Positions 53,748 to 63,842 are shown, counted from the first letter of the stretch. The stretch is 64,000 nucleotides of DNA from Myxococcus guangdongensis (GCF_024198255.1 NZ_JAJVKW010000010.1:62001-126000), one strand, 5' to 3'. A program made the numbers and translations. Notes: generated from the letters alone by a model not told the origin.

Positions 53748-55678
53748 GCCGCCTGCTGGCCTCCGCGGTGCCGACCGTTCGGGCCGCAGTGCGCGCGCAT
53801 CTCCTCCCAGTGCGCCTTGAGCTCGGTGAGTCTCTCCGCCAGGGCTTCGTCCATGGCGGCACGCTCCAGGATGTCTCGCGCCTTGGTGAACTCCATCGCC
53901 GTCCTCAGCGGAGTGTCCGCTGACTGGATGTCGTAACTCACGTCCGCCATCAAGCTCTCCGCGTCGCCGCTGCGATGCAACAGCAACACACCGCTGGCGA
54001 CCAGGTCCAGCGCCCTCGAGACAGGATTGAGCCCCGCCAGGAAGCGGCCCGCGCGGGATTGCGGCATCCACGCCGTTTCGCGCACGCCGAAGGGAAAGAT
54101 GTTGCTGGAGAAGACGAGGTCCGCGCCCGCGCTCACCAGGACGTTCGCGGGCACCATGCTGGTGAAGGCCCCGTCCACATAGCGTGCGGGAGGCACCAGG
54201 GTGGGCGCCCACAGCCCGGGCGCCGAGCCGCTCGCGCGCACCGCTCGCGCCACCGGTCCCCGCTCCAGCGCCATGCACTCGCCGCGCGTCAGGTCCGTGG
54301 CCACGGGCAGGAAGTGGATGGGCAGCTCCTCCAACCCCACGTCGCCCAAATCCCCGGCCACCAGGTGCTCCAGCGAGTACGTGGTGACGACGGCCGCCAT
54401 CGCCGCCAGCGACAGCCGACGGCTCATGGCCTGCTCCTCCAGGCGTCGCAGGCCCGACAGGCCACTGTGTCCATCCAGCGCCGTGCCACAGAAGTACGCT
54501 CCCACCAACGAGCCCATGCTCGAGCTGCTGATGAAGTCCACCGGCACGCGGTGCTCCACCAGCCAGCGCAAGATATGCACGTGGTAGAAGCCCCACACGC
54601 CGCCGCCGCTGAGCGCCAGCCCCACGCGCCGGTGGGTGATGGCCCGGGCCCAGCGTGACAGCGCGTCCCGCTCCGCGCAGCCCAGCCGCAGCTCCTCGAG
54701 CGGCCGGGCGTCCACCTCCAGCCCCTCCAGTCGCCCCACGTCCAGCCTCAGCCGACACGGCTGCAACACGTGCGTGCCCGCGCCGGGCCTGTCCTGGGGC
54801 CGCCCCTCCAGCGCGGCGCTCCGGGATGGGCGCGACGGGTCGATGAGCACGGTGGGCAGCACCCGACCTTTCGCGGCGCGGAACTCGCGCGTGGGCTCGT
54901 GGCGCGGCACCAGGGCCACGTGCTTGTCCACCAGGGGAGCGCCCTCCGTCACCTGGCACCCGTCGAGGAACACGTAGTGCAGGTCGCCCTCCCGGGCGAG
55001 CTCGCGCAGGCGCTCCAGGCCCAGCCGTCCCGGGGCGCCGCGCTGGGGGGCGGGCACCGTGACGCGCAGCACGCCGTCCGCGCCCTTCACCGGGGACGAC
55101 TCGCACACGCCCGGCTCCGCGGTGCGCACCAGCAGCACCCGGTCCTTGAAGTCGTGGGTGATGACCTTGGCCACCCACTCGATGAGCCGCGACAGCGGCG
55201 CGCCCGTCACCTCGCTGGAGAAGGTGACGACCTCGACATGGGGGAGCGGGTCGGGCTGCCGGGGTGGCTCGGCGTGTGCCAACAAGCGCTTGAGGTCCTG
55301 GCGCAGGCCCGCGCGCGCGTGGACGAGCGCCCACACCGCGTCCCTCGGGAAGAACAGGCCCTTGCAGGCGGTGGCCGCGCGCGCGGTGACGGAGTAGTGG
55401 CCGCCCATCAGCGCCTCGAACCCCAGCGGCGTGCCGGGGCCGAGCGTCAACAGGAGCTCACCGTCGCGGTGCGCCTCCAGCTCTCCCTCCAGCAGCAGGA
55501 AGAAGCCGTGGGCCTCCTGGCCCTCCTCGCACAGCACCGTGTCCGGAGCCCAGGCGACATCCCAGGCCAGGTCGAGCAGCTGCAGCAGGAGGGTGTTGCT
55601 GGTGTGGCGCAGCGCGGGAGCGCGCTTGAGCGCATACAGCCGACGACGCTGGACGTCGAGGGGCATGGAGCGGGCCAT
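53744..55678 (-). CDS. Patatin-like phospholipase with cyclic-nucleotide-binding-like N terminus
   Basis: A 644-aa protein. The N-terminal 150 residues resemble a cNMP-binding domain (LCEEGQEAHGFFLLLEGELEAHRDGELLLTLGPGTPLGFEALMGG). The patatin domain starts at about 350: GLALSGGGVWGFYHV oxyanion loop, nucleophile segment ISSSSMGSLVG, and catalytic DGAF. The usual GxSxG is SxSxG here. The architecture is like neuropathy-target-esterase-type RssA/NTE proteins. First gene of a lipid-remodelling operon. Regulation by a cyclic nucleotide is possible. Confidence 0.85.
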   Translation of the reverse strand: MARSMPLDVQRRRLYALKRAPALRHTSNTLLLQLLDLAWDVAWAPDTVLCEEGQEAHGFFLLLEGELEAHRDGELLLTLGPGTPLGFEALMGGHYSVTARAATACKGLFFPRDAVWALVHARAGLRQDLKRLLAHAEPPRQPDPLPHVEVVTFSSEVTGAPLSRLIEWVAKVITHDFKDRVLLVRTAEPGVCESSPVKGADGVLRVTVPAPQRGAPGRLGLERLRELAREGDLHYVFLDGCQVTEGAPLVDKHVALVPRHEPTREFRAAKGRVLPTVLIDPSRPSRSAALEGRPQDRPGAGTHVLQPCRLRLDVGRLEGLEVDARPLEELRLGCAERDALSRWARAITHRRVGLALSGGGVWGFYHVHILRWLVEHRVPVDFISSSSMGSLVGAYFCGTALDGHSGLSGLRRLEEQAMSRRLSLAAMAAVVTTYSLEHLVAGDLGDVGLEELPIHFLPVATDLTRGECMALERGPVARAVRASGSAPGLWAPTLVPPARYVDGAFTSMVPANVLVSAGADLVFSSNIFPFGVRETAWMPQSRAGRFLAGLNPVSRALDLVASGVLLLHRSGDAESLMADVSYDIQSADTPLRTAMEFTKARDILERAAMDEALAERLTELKAHWEEMRAHCGPNGRHRGGQQAA

Positions 55679-55744
55679 GAATCGACGGAGGATAGCGAAC
55701 CCTCCGGCGTGGGATATTGGGTCGTATCAGCCCCGCCATGGACG

Positions 55745-58700
55745 TCAGGCCGGCTGCGGTCGAGGCGGCTCGGAGGGCGGCGGTGTGCCTCCGCCCGGAG
55801 GCCGTGCGTGCTCGTGCCGCTTGAGCAGCCGCGAGCGCGCGGACTCCACCACCGCGTACAGCACGGGGATGAAGATGAGGTTGACGAACGTGGACAGCAA
55901 CATGCCGCCGAACACGGTGGTGCCCAGCGACTTGCGCGCCGCCGCGCCCGCGCCGGACGCGAGCACCAGCGGCACCACGCCCATGAGGAACGCGAAGGAC
56001 GTCATCAGGATGGGGCGCAGGCGCGTGCGCGCCGACTCGATGGCGGACTCCGTCACGCTCTTGCCCTCGTGGCGCAGCTGCTCGGCGAACTCGACGATGA
56101 GGATGGCGTTCTTGCTGGAGAGGCCCACGAGCATGACCAGCCCCACCTGGCAGAACACGTCGTTCTGCAGGCCGCGCGCGTTCTGGAACGCGAGCGCCCC
56201 CAGCATGGCCACCGGCACGCCCAGCAGGATGACGAAGGGCAGGGCGAAGCTCTCGTACTGCGCGGAGAGCACCAGGAACACGAAGACGATGCCCATCGCG
56301 AAGATGAGCAGCACGCGCCCGCCCGCCTCCTTCTGCTCCAGGGACAGGCCCGTCCACTCGAAGGCGTAGCCCTCCGGCAGCACGTCGCGCGCCGCGGCCT
56401 CCATGGCCTCCAGCGACTGACCGCTGCTGGCGCCCGGCGCCGCCTGCCCGTTGATTTCGGCGGCGCGGTACAGGTTGTAGTGCTGGATGTTCTGCGCGCT
56501 GGTGATGGGGTTGATGCGCACCAGCGCCTCCAGCGGCACCATGTTGCCGGTGGCCGAACGGACGTACAGCGCGCCGATGTCCTTGGGCTCGTTGCGGAAG
56601 GGCATGGCCGCCTGCACGTACACCCGGTACACGCGACTGGCGAAGGTGAAGTCGTTGACGTACTGGCTGCCCAGGTACACCTGCAACGTGGCGAACAACG
56701 CGTCCAGCGGCACGCCCAGGGACAGCGCCTTCTCGCGGTCCACCTGGATGTCGAGCAGCGGCGTGTTGGCGGTGAAGGAGGAGAACACGCCGCGCAGGAC
56801 GGAGTCCTGGTTGGCCTTGCCCACCAGCTTCTGCGTGGTGCTCGCCAGGTCCGACAGCGAGCGGCCCCCCTGCTGGTCCTCGAGCACGAACTCGAAGCCG
56901 CCCACGCTGCCCACGCCGCGGATGGCGGGCGGCTGGAAGGGCAGCACGCGCGCCCCGCCGATGCCGAGCAGGGGCCCGCGCAGACGCTCCACGAGCCCCG
57001 CCACGCTCTCGTCTTGCTTCTTGCGTTCGTCCCACGGGCGCAGGTTGATGAAGAGGGTGCCGTAGTTGGCGCCGGTGCCCAGGAGCGAGAAGCCGCCGAC
57101 GGTGAAGATGCCCGTCACCTCCGGCTGCTTGCGGATGATGTCCTCCGTCTGCAGCAGCACCCGGCGTGTGTAGTCCAGCGAGGTGCCCTCCGGACCCTGC
57201 ACCGCGATGATGAGGTAGCCCTGGTCCTCGTCCGGGATGAAGCCCGAGGGCGTGGAGCGGTACACCCACGCGGTGCCCAGCAGGCACAGGGCGAAGACGA
57301 TGATGACCGGCCACTTCCACGGACCGATGAGCTTGTGGAGCAGCCGCCCGTAGCCGTCGCGGAAGCGGTCCAGGCCCTGGTCGAACTTGCGGAAGAACAG
57401 CCACTTCTGGCCCTCCTGCGGACGCAGCAGCCGGGCGCACAGCGCGGGCGACAACGTGAGCGCCACCAGGGCGGAGAGGCTGATGGAGAAGGCGAGGGTG
57501 AGCGCGAACTGGCGGTAGATGGCGCCGGTGGTGCCGGGGAAGAACGACACCGGGACGAACACCGCGGAGAGCACCAGGGCGATGGCCACCACGGCGCCGG
57601 CCACCTGGCGCATGCCCCGCTCGGTGGCCTCGCGCGGGCTGAAGCCCTCCTCCATCGTCCGCTCCACGTTCTCGATGACGACGATGGCGTCGTCCACGAC
57701 GAGGCCTGTCGCCAGCGTCAGGCCGAACAGGGTGAGCGTGTTGAGCGAGAAGCCGAAGGCGCTGACGAACATGAACGTGCCGATGAGCGACACCGGCAGC
57801 GTGGTGGCCACCACCAGCACGCTCCTCCAGCCGTGCAGGAAGATGAAGATGACCAGCACGACGAGCAGCACCGCCTCGCCCAGCGTGACGAGCACCTCAT
57901 CGATGGACGCCTCCACCGCCGCGGTGGTGTCGAACGCCGTCTCGTACTCCATGCCCGGCGGGAAGCTGCGCTGGAGTCGCTGGAGCTCCTGGATGACGCC
58001 GTCGCGCACGTCGAGCGCGTTGGAGCCCGGCAGCTGGAAGATGCCCAGGCCCACCGCCTCGCGGCCGTTGAAGCGGAGCAGCTGCGCGTAGTTCTCCGCG
58101 CCCAGCTCCACGCGGCCCACGTCCCGCACCCGCACCAGCGAGCCATCCTGTCCCCGCTGCACGACGATGGCGCCGAACTGCTCCGCGGTGGCGAGCTGAC
58201 TCTGTACGCGCAGGGTGAACTGGTAGTTCTGTCCCGGAGGCGCGGGCTCCTGGCCCACCTGTCCGGCGCCCACCTGCACGTTCTGCGCGCTCAGGGCGGC
58301 GACGACGTCGGAGGCGCCCAGCTTGCGCCGCGCCAGCTCCGTCGGGTCCAGCCACAGACGCATGGCGAAGCGCCGCTCGCCGAAGATGCGCACGTCGCCC
58401 ACGCCCTTCACCCGCAGCAGCGCGTCGCGGATGTATACGTCCGCGTAGTTGCTCAGGAAGCCCGTGTCGTAGCGGTTCTGTTCGTCGAACAGGCCGAAGG
58501 CCATGAGCAGCTGCGTCTGCGCCTTGTTGACCGTGATTCCCAGCGCGTTGACGGCCGCGGGCAGCTGCGGCGCCGCCGTGGAGACGCGGTTCTGCACGTC
58601 CACCGCGGCGATGTCCAGGTCGCGGTCCTGGTCGAACGTGACGGTGATGCTGCTCTGCCCGGTGTTGCTGCTGGTGGAGGAGATGTAGCGCATCCCCTGC

Positions 58701-58918
58701 ACGCCGTTGAGCTGGCGCTCGAGCACCGTGGTGACGGCGCTCTCCACCGTCTCCGCGGACGCGCCAATGTAGTTGGCCGTCACCTGGACCTCGGGCAACG
58801 ACAGGTCCGGGTACTGCTCGATCGGCAGGCCGGGGATGGTGATGGCCCCGACGAGCGTGATGAGGATGGACAGCACGCTGGCGAAGATGGGCCGGCGGAT
58901 GAAGAAGTCGGTGAACAT
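55745..58918 (-). CDS. RND efflux transporter, inner-membrane permease (HAE1 family)
   Basis: A 1057-aa protein. It has the AcrB/MexB layout: MFTDFFIRRPIFASVLSILITLVGAI start, two large periplasmic loops, 12 membrane helices, the proton-relay pair in TGLVVDDAIVVIENV, and LVGLSSKNAILIVEF in the second half. The length fits the family. It exports drugs, dyes or other hydrophobic compounds by proton exchange. It is third in an operon read on the minus strand: outer-membrane factor, adaptor, pump. Confidence 0.95.
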   Translation of the reverse strand: MFTDFFIRRPIFASVLSILITLVGAITIPGLPIEQYPDLSLPEVQVTANYIGASAETVESAVTTVLERQLNGVQGMRYISSTSSNTGQSSITVTFDQDRDLDIAAVDVQNRVSTAAPQLPAAVNALGITVNKAQTQLLMAFGLFDEQNRYDTGFLSNYADVYIRDALLRVKGVGDVRIFGERRFAMRLWLDPTELARRKLGASDVVAALSAQNVQVGAGQVGQEPAPPGQNYQFTLRVQSQLATAEQFGAIVVQRGQDGSLVRVRDVGRVELGAENYAQLLRFNGREAVGLGIFQLPGSNALDVRDGVIQELQRLQRSFPPGMEYETAFDTTAAVEASIDEVLVTLGEAVLLVVLVIFIFLHGWRSVLVVATTLPVSLIGTFMFVSAFGFSLNTLTLFGLTLATGLVVDDAIVVIENVERTMEEGFSPREATERGMRQVAGAVVAIALVLSAVFVPVSFFPGTTGAIYRQFALTLAFSISLSALVALTLSPALCARLLRPQEGQKWLFFRKFDQGLDRFRDGYGRLLHKLIGPWKWPVIIVFALCLLGTAWVYRSTPSGFIPDEDQGYLIIAVQGPEGTSLDYTRRVLLQTEDIIRKQPEVTGIFTVGGFSLLGTGANYGTLFINLRPWDERKKQDESVAGLVERLRGPLLGIGGARVLPFQPPAIRGVGSVGGFEFVLEDQQGGRSLSDLASTTQKLVGKANQDSVLRGVFSSFTANTPLLDIQVDREKALSLGVPLDALFATLQVYLGSQYVNDFTFASRVYRVYVQAAMPFRNEPKDIGALYVRSATGNMVPLEALVRINPITSAQNIQHYNLYRAAEINGQAAPGASSGQSLEAMEAAARDVLPEGYAFEWTGLSLEQKEAGGRVLLIFAMGIVFVFLVLSAQYESFALPFVILLGVPVAMLGALAFQNARGLQNDVFCQVGLVMLVGLSSKNAILIVEFAEQLRHEGKSVTESAIESARTRLRPILMTSFAFLMGVVPLVLASGAGAAARKSLGTTVFGGMLLSTFVNLIFIPVLYAVVESARSRLLKRHEHARPPGGGTPPPSEPPRPQPA

Positions 58919-58927
58919 GCCGTGCCC

Positions 58928-60073
58928 TCACTGCCCCGCGTCGGAGGCGCCGCCGACGCCCTGGCCTTCGGGCTTCGCGGGCATGGGCTTGATGGGCTGG
59001 CCGTCCCTCAACAGCTGCAGGCTGCTCACCACCACCTGCGTGCCCCCGTCCAATCCCCCCGTCACCTCGTAGTCGTTGCCCGTCACCTCGCCCACCTCCA
59101 GCGGTGTGCGCTTCGCCACGGTGCCGCCATCGGCGGACGCCACCACGTACACGAAGGACTGGCTGCTGATCTGCGTCACCGCCACCGTGGGCACGGTGAG
59201 CGCCTCGCGCGCCTGGTACACCAGCCGGGCGCGCACCAGCTCTCCGGCGCGCAGCCCCACCGTGTTGTCGAAGGCGGCCTTCACCTCCACCAGCTGCGTC
59301 GCCGCGCTGGGCGTGGGCGCCACGAAGAACACGGGCGCGGACACCCGCACGTTCCCCTTCTCGTCCAGCACCTCCACCGGCGTCCTGCCCACCTGGACGA
59401 CGCGCGCCCGGTCCACCGGCACCTGCACGGAGACCTCCAGCGCCTTGCTCTGGTCCAATGACGTGAGCTGCGACTGGGGCGTGACGTAGTCGCCCACCTT
59501 CACCGGGATGTCGCCCACCACGCCCGCGAAGGGCGCGCTCACCTCGTAGAAGCCCAGCTGCACCTGCTGCGACTGGATCTGCGCCTCGATGGCCCGCGCG
59601 CTCGCCTCCGCCTGCTGCGCCTGCGCCACCGCCTGCTCGTAGTCCTGGCGGCTCTGCAGCCCTTCCTTGAGGAGCTGCGCGCTGCGCTCCCGGGTGCGCC
59701 GGGCGAACTCGCGCTGGGCCAGCGCGGAGGCCTTCTGCGCCTGGGTGGCGCGCAGCCCCGCCTGCTCACGACGAGGGTCGACGACGAGCAGCACCTCACC
59801 CGTCTGCACGCGTGTGCCGGGCCGCACGGGTATCGCCTGCACGTAGCCGGCGACCTGGGGATACACGCTGATGCTGCTGCGCGAGATGAGCGCGCCCACG
59901 TACTCGGCGGCGTCCTGCACCTCGTTGGGGGAGAGCGCCTGGACCTGCACGGGCATCACCATGCCCGCGGCGGCCTGTCCGCCCTGCGGTCCGTCCTCCT
60001 TCCCCGAGCCCTTGCACCCCGAAAGCGTCAGGAGCATCGCGCCCGCCGCGCCCCATGTCCTCACCAGTCGCAT
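58928..60073 (-). CDS. RND efflux periplasmic adaptor lipoprotein
   Basis: A 381-aa protein. Signal peptide with lipobox LTLSGC (Cys20). A lipoyl-like half (ISVYPQVAGYVQAIPVRPGTRVQTGEVLL) is followed by a coiled-coil hairpin (residues about 105-165), the second lipoyl half (APFAGVVGDIPVKVGDYV) and the beta-barrel and MP domains. It joins the RND pump to the TolC-like channel. Its ATG overlaps the outer-membrane gene by 13 bases, and the pump begins 9 bases after its stop. Confidence 0.93.
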   Translation of the reverse strand: MRLVRTWGAAGAMLLTLSGCKGSGKEDGPQGGQAAAGMVMPVQVQALSPNEVQDAAEYVGALISRSSISVYPQVAGYVQAIPVRPGTRVQTGEVLLVVDPRREQAGLRATQAQKASALAQREFARRTRERSAQLLKEGLQSRQDYEQAVAQAQQAEASARAIEAQIQSQQVQLGFYEVSAPFAGVVGDIPVKVGDYVTPQSQLTSLDQSKALEVSVQVPVDRARVVQVGRTPVEVLDEKGNVRVSAPVFFVAPTPSAATQLVEVKAAFDNTVGLRAGELVRARLVYQAREALTVPTVAVTQISSQSFVYVVASADGGTVAKRTPLEVGEVTGNDYEVTGGLDGGTQVVVSSLQLLRDGQPIKPMPAKPEGQGVGGASDAGQ

Positions 60074-61614
60074 GCCGCCTCCGCCAGGAACGCCTCGACG
60101 CGCGCCTGCTCCAAATCGAACTCGCGCACCACCAGGGCCAGCTCCGCCTGCCGCAGCGCCGCGGCCGTCTGGATGAGCTCCAGGCTGGTGCCGGTGCCCA
60201 CCTCGAAGCTGCGCCGGGTGAGCCGGTCGTTCTCCTCGGCGAGCCGCTGCTCCTGCGACGAGATGTCCCGCGACGCCTGGGTGACCTCCACGCCGCGCCG
60301 CGCCCGCGCCACCTCCACCGTGACGGAGCGCTCCAGCTCCACCACCTGCTGGCGCGCCACCTCCGCCTCCGCGCGGGACTGCCTCAGCCGCCCCTCGCGC
60401 GCGCCGCCGTCCCAGAAGGGCAGCAGCAGGCTGGCGCCGATGTTCCAGATGGGGACGTTCACCACGTCGTCCTCCACCGTGAGCGCAATCGTCGTGCTCG
60501 TCAGCGAGAGCGACGGCGCGTACTGCGCCTTCACCGCGCTGACCTGCCGCTCGGCGACGGTGTGCCGCGAGCGCGCCGCCGCCAGGTCCGAGCGCCCGTC
60601 CACGCCCTCCAATTGACGACAGTCCTTCCGCGCGCCTCGCAGCAGGTCCTCCACGCTCACGCCCTTGGCCAGCCCCACCGCCTGGGGCATCCCCAGCGCC
60701 AGGCCGAGCCCCTCGCGCGCCTGCCGGAGGTTCTCGTCCCCGGTGACGACCAGGGCCCGCGCCGCCTCGGCGTCCTGCTGCACGCGCACCACGTCCAGCC
60801 GCGTGCCGGCGCCCAGGTCCAACCGGCGCTGCGCCAGGGCCAGCCGCTCCAGCGCGGTGCGCAGGTTGACGCGGTTGACCTCGGCCAGCCGCTCCTGCGC
60901 GGCCACCTGCACCAGCGCGCGGGCCAGTGCTCCGCTGAGCTGGCGCCGGGTCTCCGCCAGGGACAGCGTCGCGGCGCGCTGGGCCTCGCGGGCGACGCGG
61001 CGCGCGCCGATGGCCTGCAGGTCGAACAGCGGCATCGACGCGGAGAGGAAGCCCACGACGGGCGGCTGTGTGGGCCGGATGCTGCTCCCGTCGCCAGTGC
61101 CGCCTCCGACACCGCCGCCGATGCCACCGCCCACGCCGCCCCCCGCGCCGCCGCCGATGAACGTCGTCGCGTCCGGGTCCAGCACGTTGTACTGCACGCC
61201 CACGGTGCCGGTGATGGTGGGCAAGAGCCCCGCCAGCGCGATGCGCGCCTGTCCCGCGGCGGACTCCACCTGGGCCAGCGCCGTCCTCAAGTCCGTGGAG
61301 CGCTGCCGCACCAGCTCCAGCGCCTCGTCCCAGGACTTCATCTGGATGGGCGCGGGCGGTACCGGCGTCAGCAGCGGGTCCGACACCTCGGGTTGAGGGG
61401 GCTGGGGTGAGTCGTCACTGGAGGGGCCGGGCCTGGACGTGCTCGGGTCCTGGGGCGGGGTCTGTCGTGGTGGCTTCGCGGGGCCCTGGACGGGCAGCAC
61501 CCGGGGCACGCGCGTCCGCTGTCGCACGGCGGGGCGTGGCCGGGCCTGGGCGGGCAACACGCCCGGCTCGGAGCCAGGGTGCGAAAGCAGGAGGACGAGC
61601 AACAGGGCGTTCAT
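60061..61614 (-). CDS. TolC-family outer-membrane efflux protein
   Basis: A 517-aa protein. Signal peptide MNALLLVLLLSHPGSEPGV, then a 60-residue Pro/Arg-rich linker and two OEP repeats with long coiled-coil helices (SWDEALELVRQRSTDLRTALAQVESAAGQARIALAGLLP near the N terminus and SRAEAEVARQQVVELERSVTVEVARARRGVEVTQ near the C terminus). A Gly-rich insert (GGGAGGGVGGGIGGGVGGG) lies in the first repeat, probably a surface loop. It forms the exit channel of the RND system. ATG 61614 was chosen; the frame is open further upstream without a signal peptide. Confidence 0.92.
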   Translation of the reverse strand: MNALLLVLLLSHPGSEPGVLPAQARPRPAVRQRTRVPRVLPVQGPAKPPRQTPPQDPSTSRPGPSSDDSPQPPQPEVSDPLLTPVPPAPIQMKSWDEALELVRQRSTDLRTALAQVESAAGQARIALAGLLPTITGTVGVQYNVLDPDATTFIGGGAGGGVGGGIGGGVGGGTGDGSSIRPTQPPVVGFLSASMPLFDLQAIGARRVAREAQRAATLSLAETRRQLSGALARALVQVAAQERLAEVNRVNLRTALERLALAQRRLDLGAGTRLDVVRVQQDAEAARALVVTGDENLRQAREGLGLALGMPQAVGLAKGVSVEDLLRGARKDCRQLEGVDGRSDLAAARSRHTVAERQVSAVKAQYAPSLSLTSTTIALTVEDDVVNVPIWNIGASLLLPFWDGGAREGRLRQSRAEAEVARQQVVELERSVTVEVARARRGVEVTQASRDISSQEQRLAEENDRLTRRSFEVGTGTSLELIQTAAALRQAELALVVREFDLEQARVEAFLAEAACDW

Positions 61615-61756
61615 ATCGGGTGCCCTGAGGTAGGGGAGGCACCTGATACCGGCCACGTACCGTGGGGCGAGGCCCCTCCTGCCGGACAGAACCGGCGAGT
61701 GCCTGCTCAACAGTGGATGGAGCGGCGCGAGGCTTCGTCCGCGAGCGGTCCGAGCC

Positions 61757-63796
61757 TCAGCGTCCTTGTTGGAGCATGGACAGACGTTGCTTCACCGCGC
61801 GGCTCTGCGGGTCGAAGCGCAGCGCCTCCTCCAGGCGCTCGCGGCCGCGCTCCACCTGTCCCTGCACGACATAGACATCGGCCAGACGGACGAGGGCGTC
61901 GGGGTTGTAGGGCTGCAGGTCCAGCGCCTTCTCGAACTCTCGCGCCGCGGTGGTCAGGTCCTTGCGGCGCACCGCGAGCTGCGCGAGCAACAGGTGTGGC
62001 TGCACCAGTCCGGAGGTCTCGGGCTTCGAGGCCAGTGTCTCCACGGCCGACAGGCCGCGCGCGTCACCGAAGCTCGCGAGCGTCACCGCCGCGGCTTGAC
62101 GGACCCACAGGGACTCCGTCTGGAGCAGCGCGACCAGGTCCTCGCTGGCCTCGCGTGCGTTCACGAGGCTCAGTGCCTCGATGACGTCGGTGCGCATCTG
62201 GCCGTCCTGCGTGCTCTTCAGCGCGGCGCGCAGGGCGGGGATGGCCTCGCGCTTGTAGCGACGCACGAGCAGCTTCGCCGCCGCGCCGCGCAGGGATGGG
62301 GACTCCTGTGCATCCGCGAGCGTGGCCTCCAGCGCGGCGCGGCCCGTCTGGGCGGTCTTGTCGTCGAAGGCGTCCGCGAGCCGCAGGCGTCGCTCCTGTC
62401 GCTTCGCGGAGGCGGGCCACAGCTGCGTCATCGCCTGGGCCATGGCCTCCGGTGTCTGTTTCGTGTGGCAGGTGTTGCACGCGTTGGGGATGCCGTGGCG
62501 CGTGGTGTTCTGGGGCGCGGGGACGTCCAGCGCGTGGTCCGCGAACTTGTCGAGCACCCCGGAGACGACGGGCGGCATGTGACAGGCCAGGCAGTCCTGT
62601 GCGTCGCGCGAGGTGTGTCGGGTGTGCTGCGCGGCCTGGGCGAAGAGGTCCGCGTGGCACTGCTGACAGGTGGCCGAGCCGACGGAGGCCTTCGTCTGGG
62701 ACTTGTCGGGGAGGTTGAGCTCGTTGGGGGCGTTGGGCTCGTGGGGCGCGGTGTGACAGGTGAGGCAGGTGGCGCCGCCCTTCAGGTGACACGCGGACTG
62801 GATGAGGGCCTGGTACTCGAAGCTGGAGGTGCTGGGGCGGCCGTCGGTGAAGTAGTCGCCGGAGCGCTCGTTGCCGAGGAAGAGGACGATGGGCTGGTAG
62901 AAGTCCTCGTAGCGCTGGCCGGGCTGGTAGCGGTGCGTGGTGTCGAGGATGGGGAAGAGGGGACGGCGCGGGCCGTGGCACTGCGCGCAGACGGCGAAGC
63001 CCAGCTCGGTGGACAGCTTCGACGGTTGGACGATGTCCCTGGGCTCCTGCGTGTCCGCGTGGCGCGCGCCCGGGCCGTGGCAGCTCTCGCACGCGACGCC
63101 CGCGTCGGTGAAGGCCGTGGTCCACGTGTGTTGGTCGCGGTCATAGCGCGCGTCGAGTCCGGTGACGTGACAGTCCAGACAGGCGTGCTGCGCGCTGCGA
63201 CGGAAGTTGGTCCAGAAGAATGGATGCTCGGGCGTGAGCGCGCCCTGCTTGGTCTCCGAGTAGTCCACCCACTCGCCCTTGCCGGTGACGTGGTAGTAGA
63301 CGGGCAGCACCTGCCAGCGGCCGTCGGGCATCACCGCGACGGGGTCCTGCATGCGCTTGCCGCCGATGACCCACTCCACGGGGAACTCGGCGAGCTGACC
63401 GTCCGAGCCCTTGGTGCGCATGAAGTGGCGCTCGCCGTCGCGGCGCATCCACGCCTCGCTGGAGTCGCCCTTGAAGTGCGTGCGCTTCGCGTAGTCGCCC
63501 ACCACGAACTTGCGCGTCCCGGGGGACAGCGCGCGCGAGTGCCAGTCCTTTCCCCACGCGGCGTGCTCGTCCTCGTGGCACTCGCCGCAGGACTCCGAGC
63601 CCGCGTAGACACCGCGCGCGGGATGCGCGTCCTTCACCACGGGGAGAGGCGCGCTCGCCTGGACCGGAGCCGCGGGCGCGGGCGCGGGAGTCGGGGGCGG
63701 CGAGCCCGGTGAGCGCAGCGCGAGGGTGATTCCCGCGGCGGTGCCAAGCAGCGCGAGGAAGACGAGGACGAGCAGGACGGGACGGGCGGGGCGCAT
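61757..63796 (-). CDS. Octahaem cytochrome c-like protein with HEAT and TPR repeats
   Basis: A 679-aa protein. An N-terminal membrane anchor (VLLVLVFLALLGTAAGITLAL) and Pro/Ala linker precede eight CxxCH haem-binding sites: CGECH, CLDCH, CESCH, CAQCH, CLTCH, CQQCH, CLACH and CNTCH. After about residue 440 come HEAT-like repeats (AIPALRAALKSTQDGQMRTDVIEALSLV) and a C-terminal TPR pair (LQPYNPDALVRLADVYVVQGQVERGRERLEEAL). This is the cytochrome c family/doubled CXXCH-with-repeat architecture seen in deltaproteobacteria. It probably shuttles electrons in the periplasm or serves as a redox scaffold. Confidence 0.9.
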   Translation of the reverse strand: MRPARPVLLVLVFLALLGTAAGITLALRSPGSPPPTPAPAPAAPVQASAPLPVVKDAHPARGVYAGSESCGECHEDEHAAWGKDWHSRALSPGTRKFVVGDYAKRTHFKGDSSEAWMRRDGERHFMRTKGSDGQLAEFPVEWVIGGKRMQDPVAVMPDGRWQVLPVYYHVTGKGEWVDYSETKQGALTPEHPFFWTNFRRSAQHACLDCHVTGLDARYDRDQHTWTTAFTDAGVACESCHGPGARHADTQEPRDIVQPSKLSTELGFAVCAQCHGPRRPLFPILDTTHRYQPGQRYEDFYQPIVLFLGNERSGDYFTDGRPSTSSFEYQALIQSACHLKGGATCLTCHTAPHEPNAPNELNLPDKSQTKASVGSATCQQCHADLFAQAAQHTRHTSRDAQDCLACHMPPVVSGVLDKFADHALDVPAPQNTTRHGIPNACNTCHTKQTPEAMAQAMTQLWPASAKRQERRLRLADAFDDKTAQTGRAALEATLADAQESPSLRGAAAKLLVRRYKREAIPALRAALKSTQDGQMRTDVIEALSLVNAREASEDLVALLQTESLWVRQAAAVTLASFGDARGLSAVETLASKPETSGLVQPHLLLAQLAVRRKDLTTAAREFEKALDLQPYNPDALVRLADVYVVQGQVERGRERLEEALRFDPQSRAVKQRLSMLQQGR

Positions 63797-63828
63797 GGCG
63801 GGCGGAGCCCTGAGCCTGCCCTTCGCGC

Positions 63829-63842
63829 CTTGTCATGACAAG
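63829..63842. promoter_or_regulatory. Perfect 14-bp palindrome upstream of the cytochrome gene
   Basis: CTTGTCATGACAAG is self-complementary over 14 bases and lies 32 bases before the cytochrome start, where an operator would be expected. It may bind a dimeric regulator. The rest of the window end (63843-64000) shows no gene. Confidence 0.4.

Noticed and set aside
54770..59461. A 1563-codon plus-strand frame over the lipid and RND operons
   Set aside because: Antisense to several well-supported genes and without any domain.
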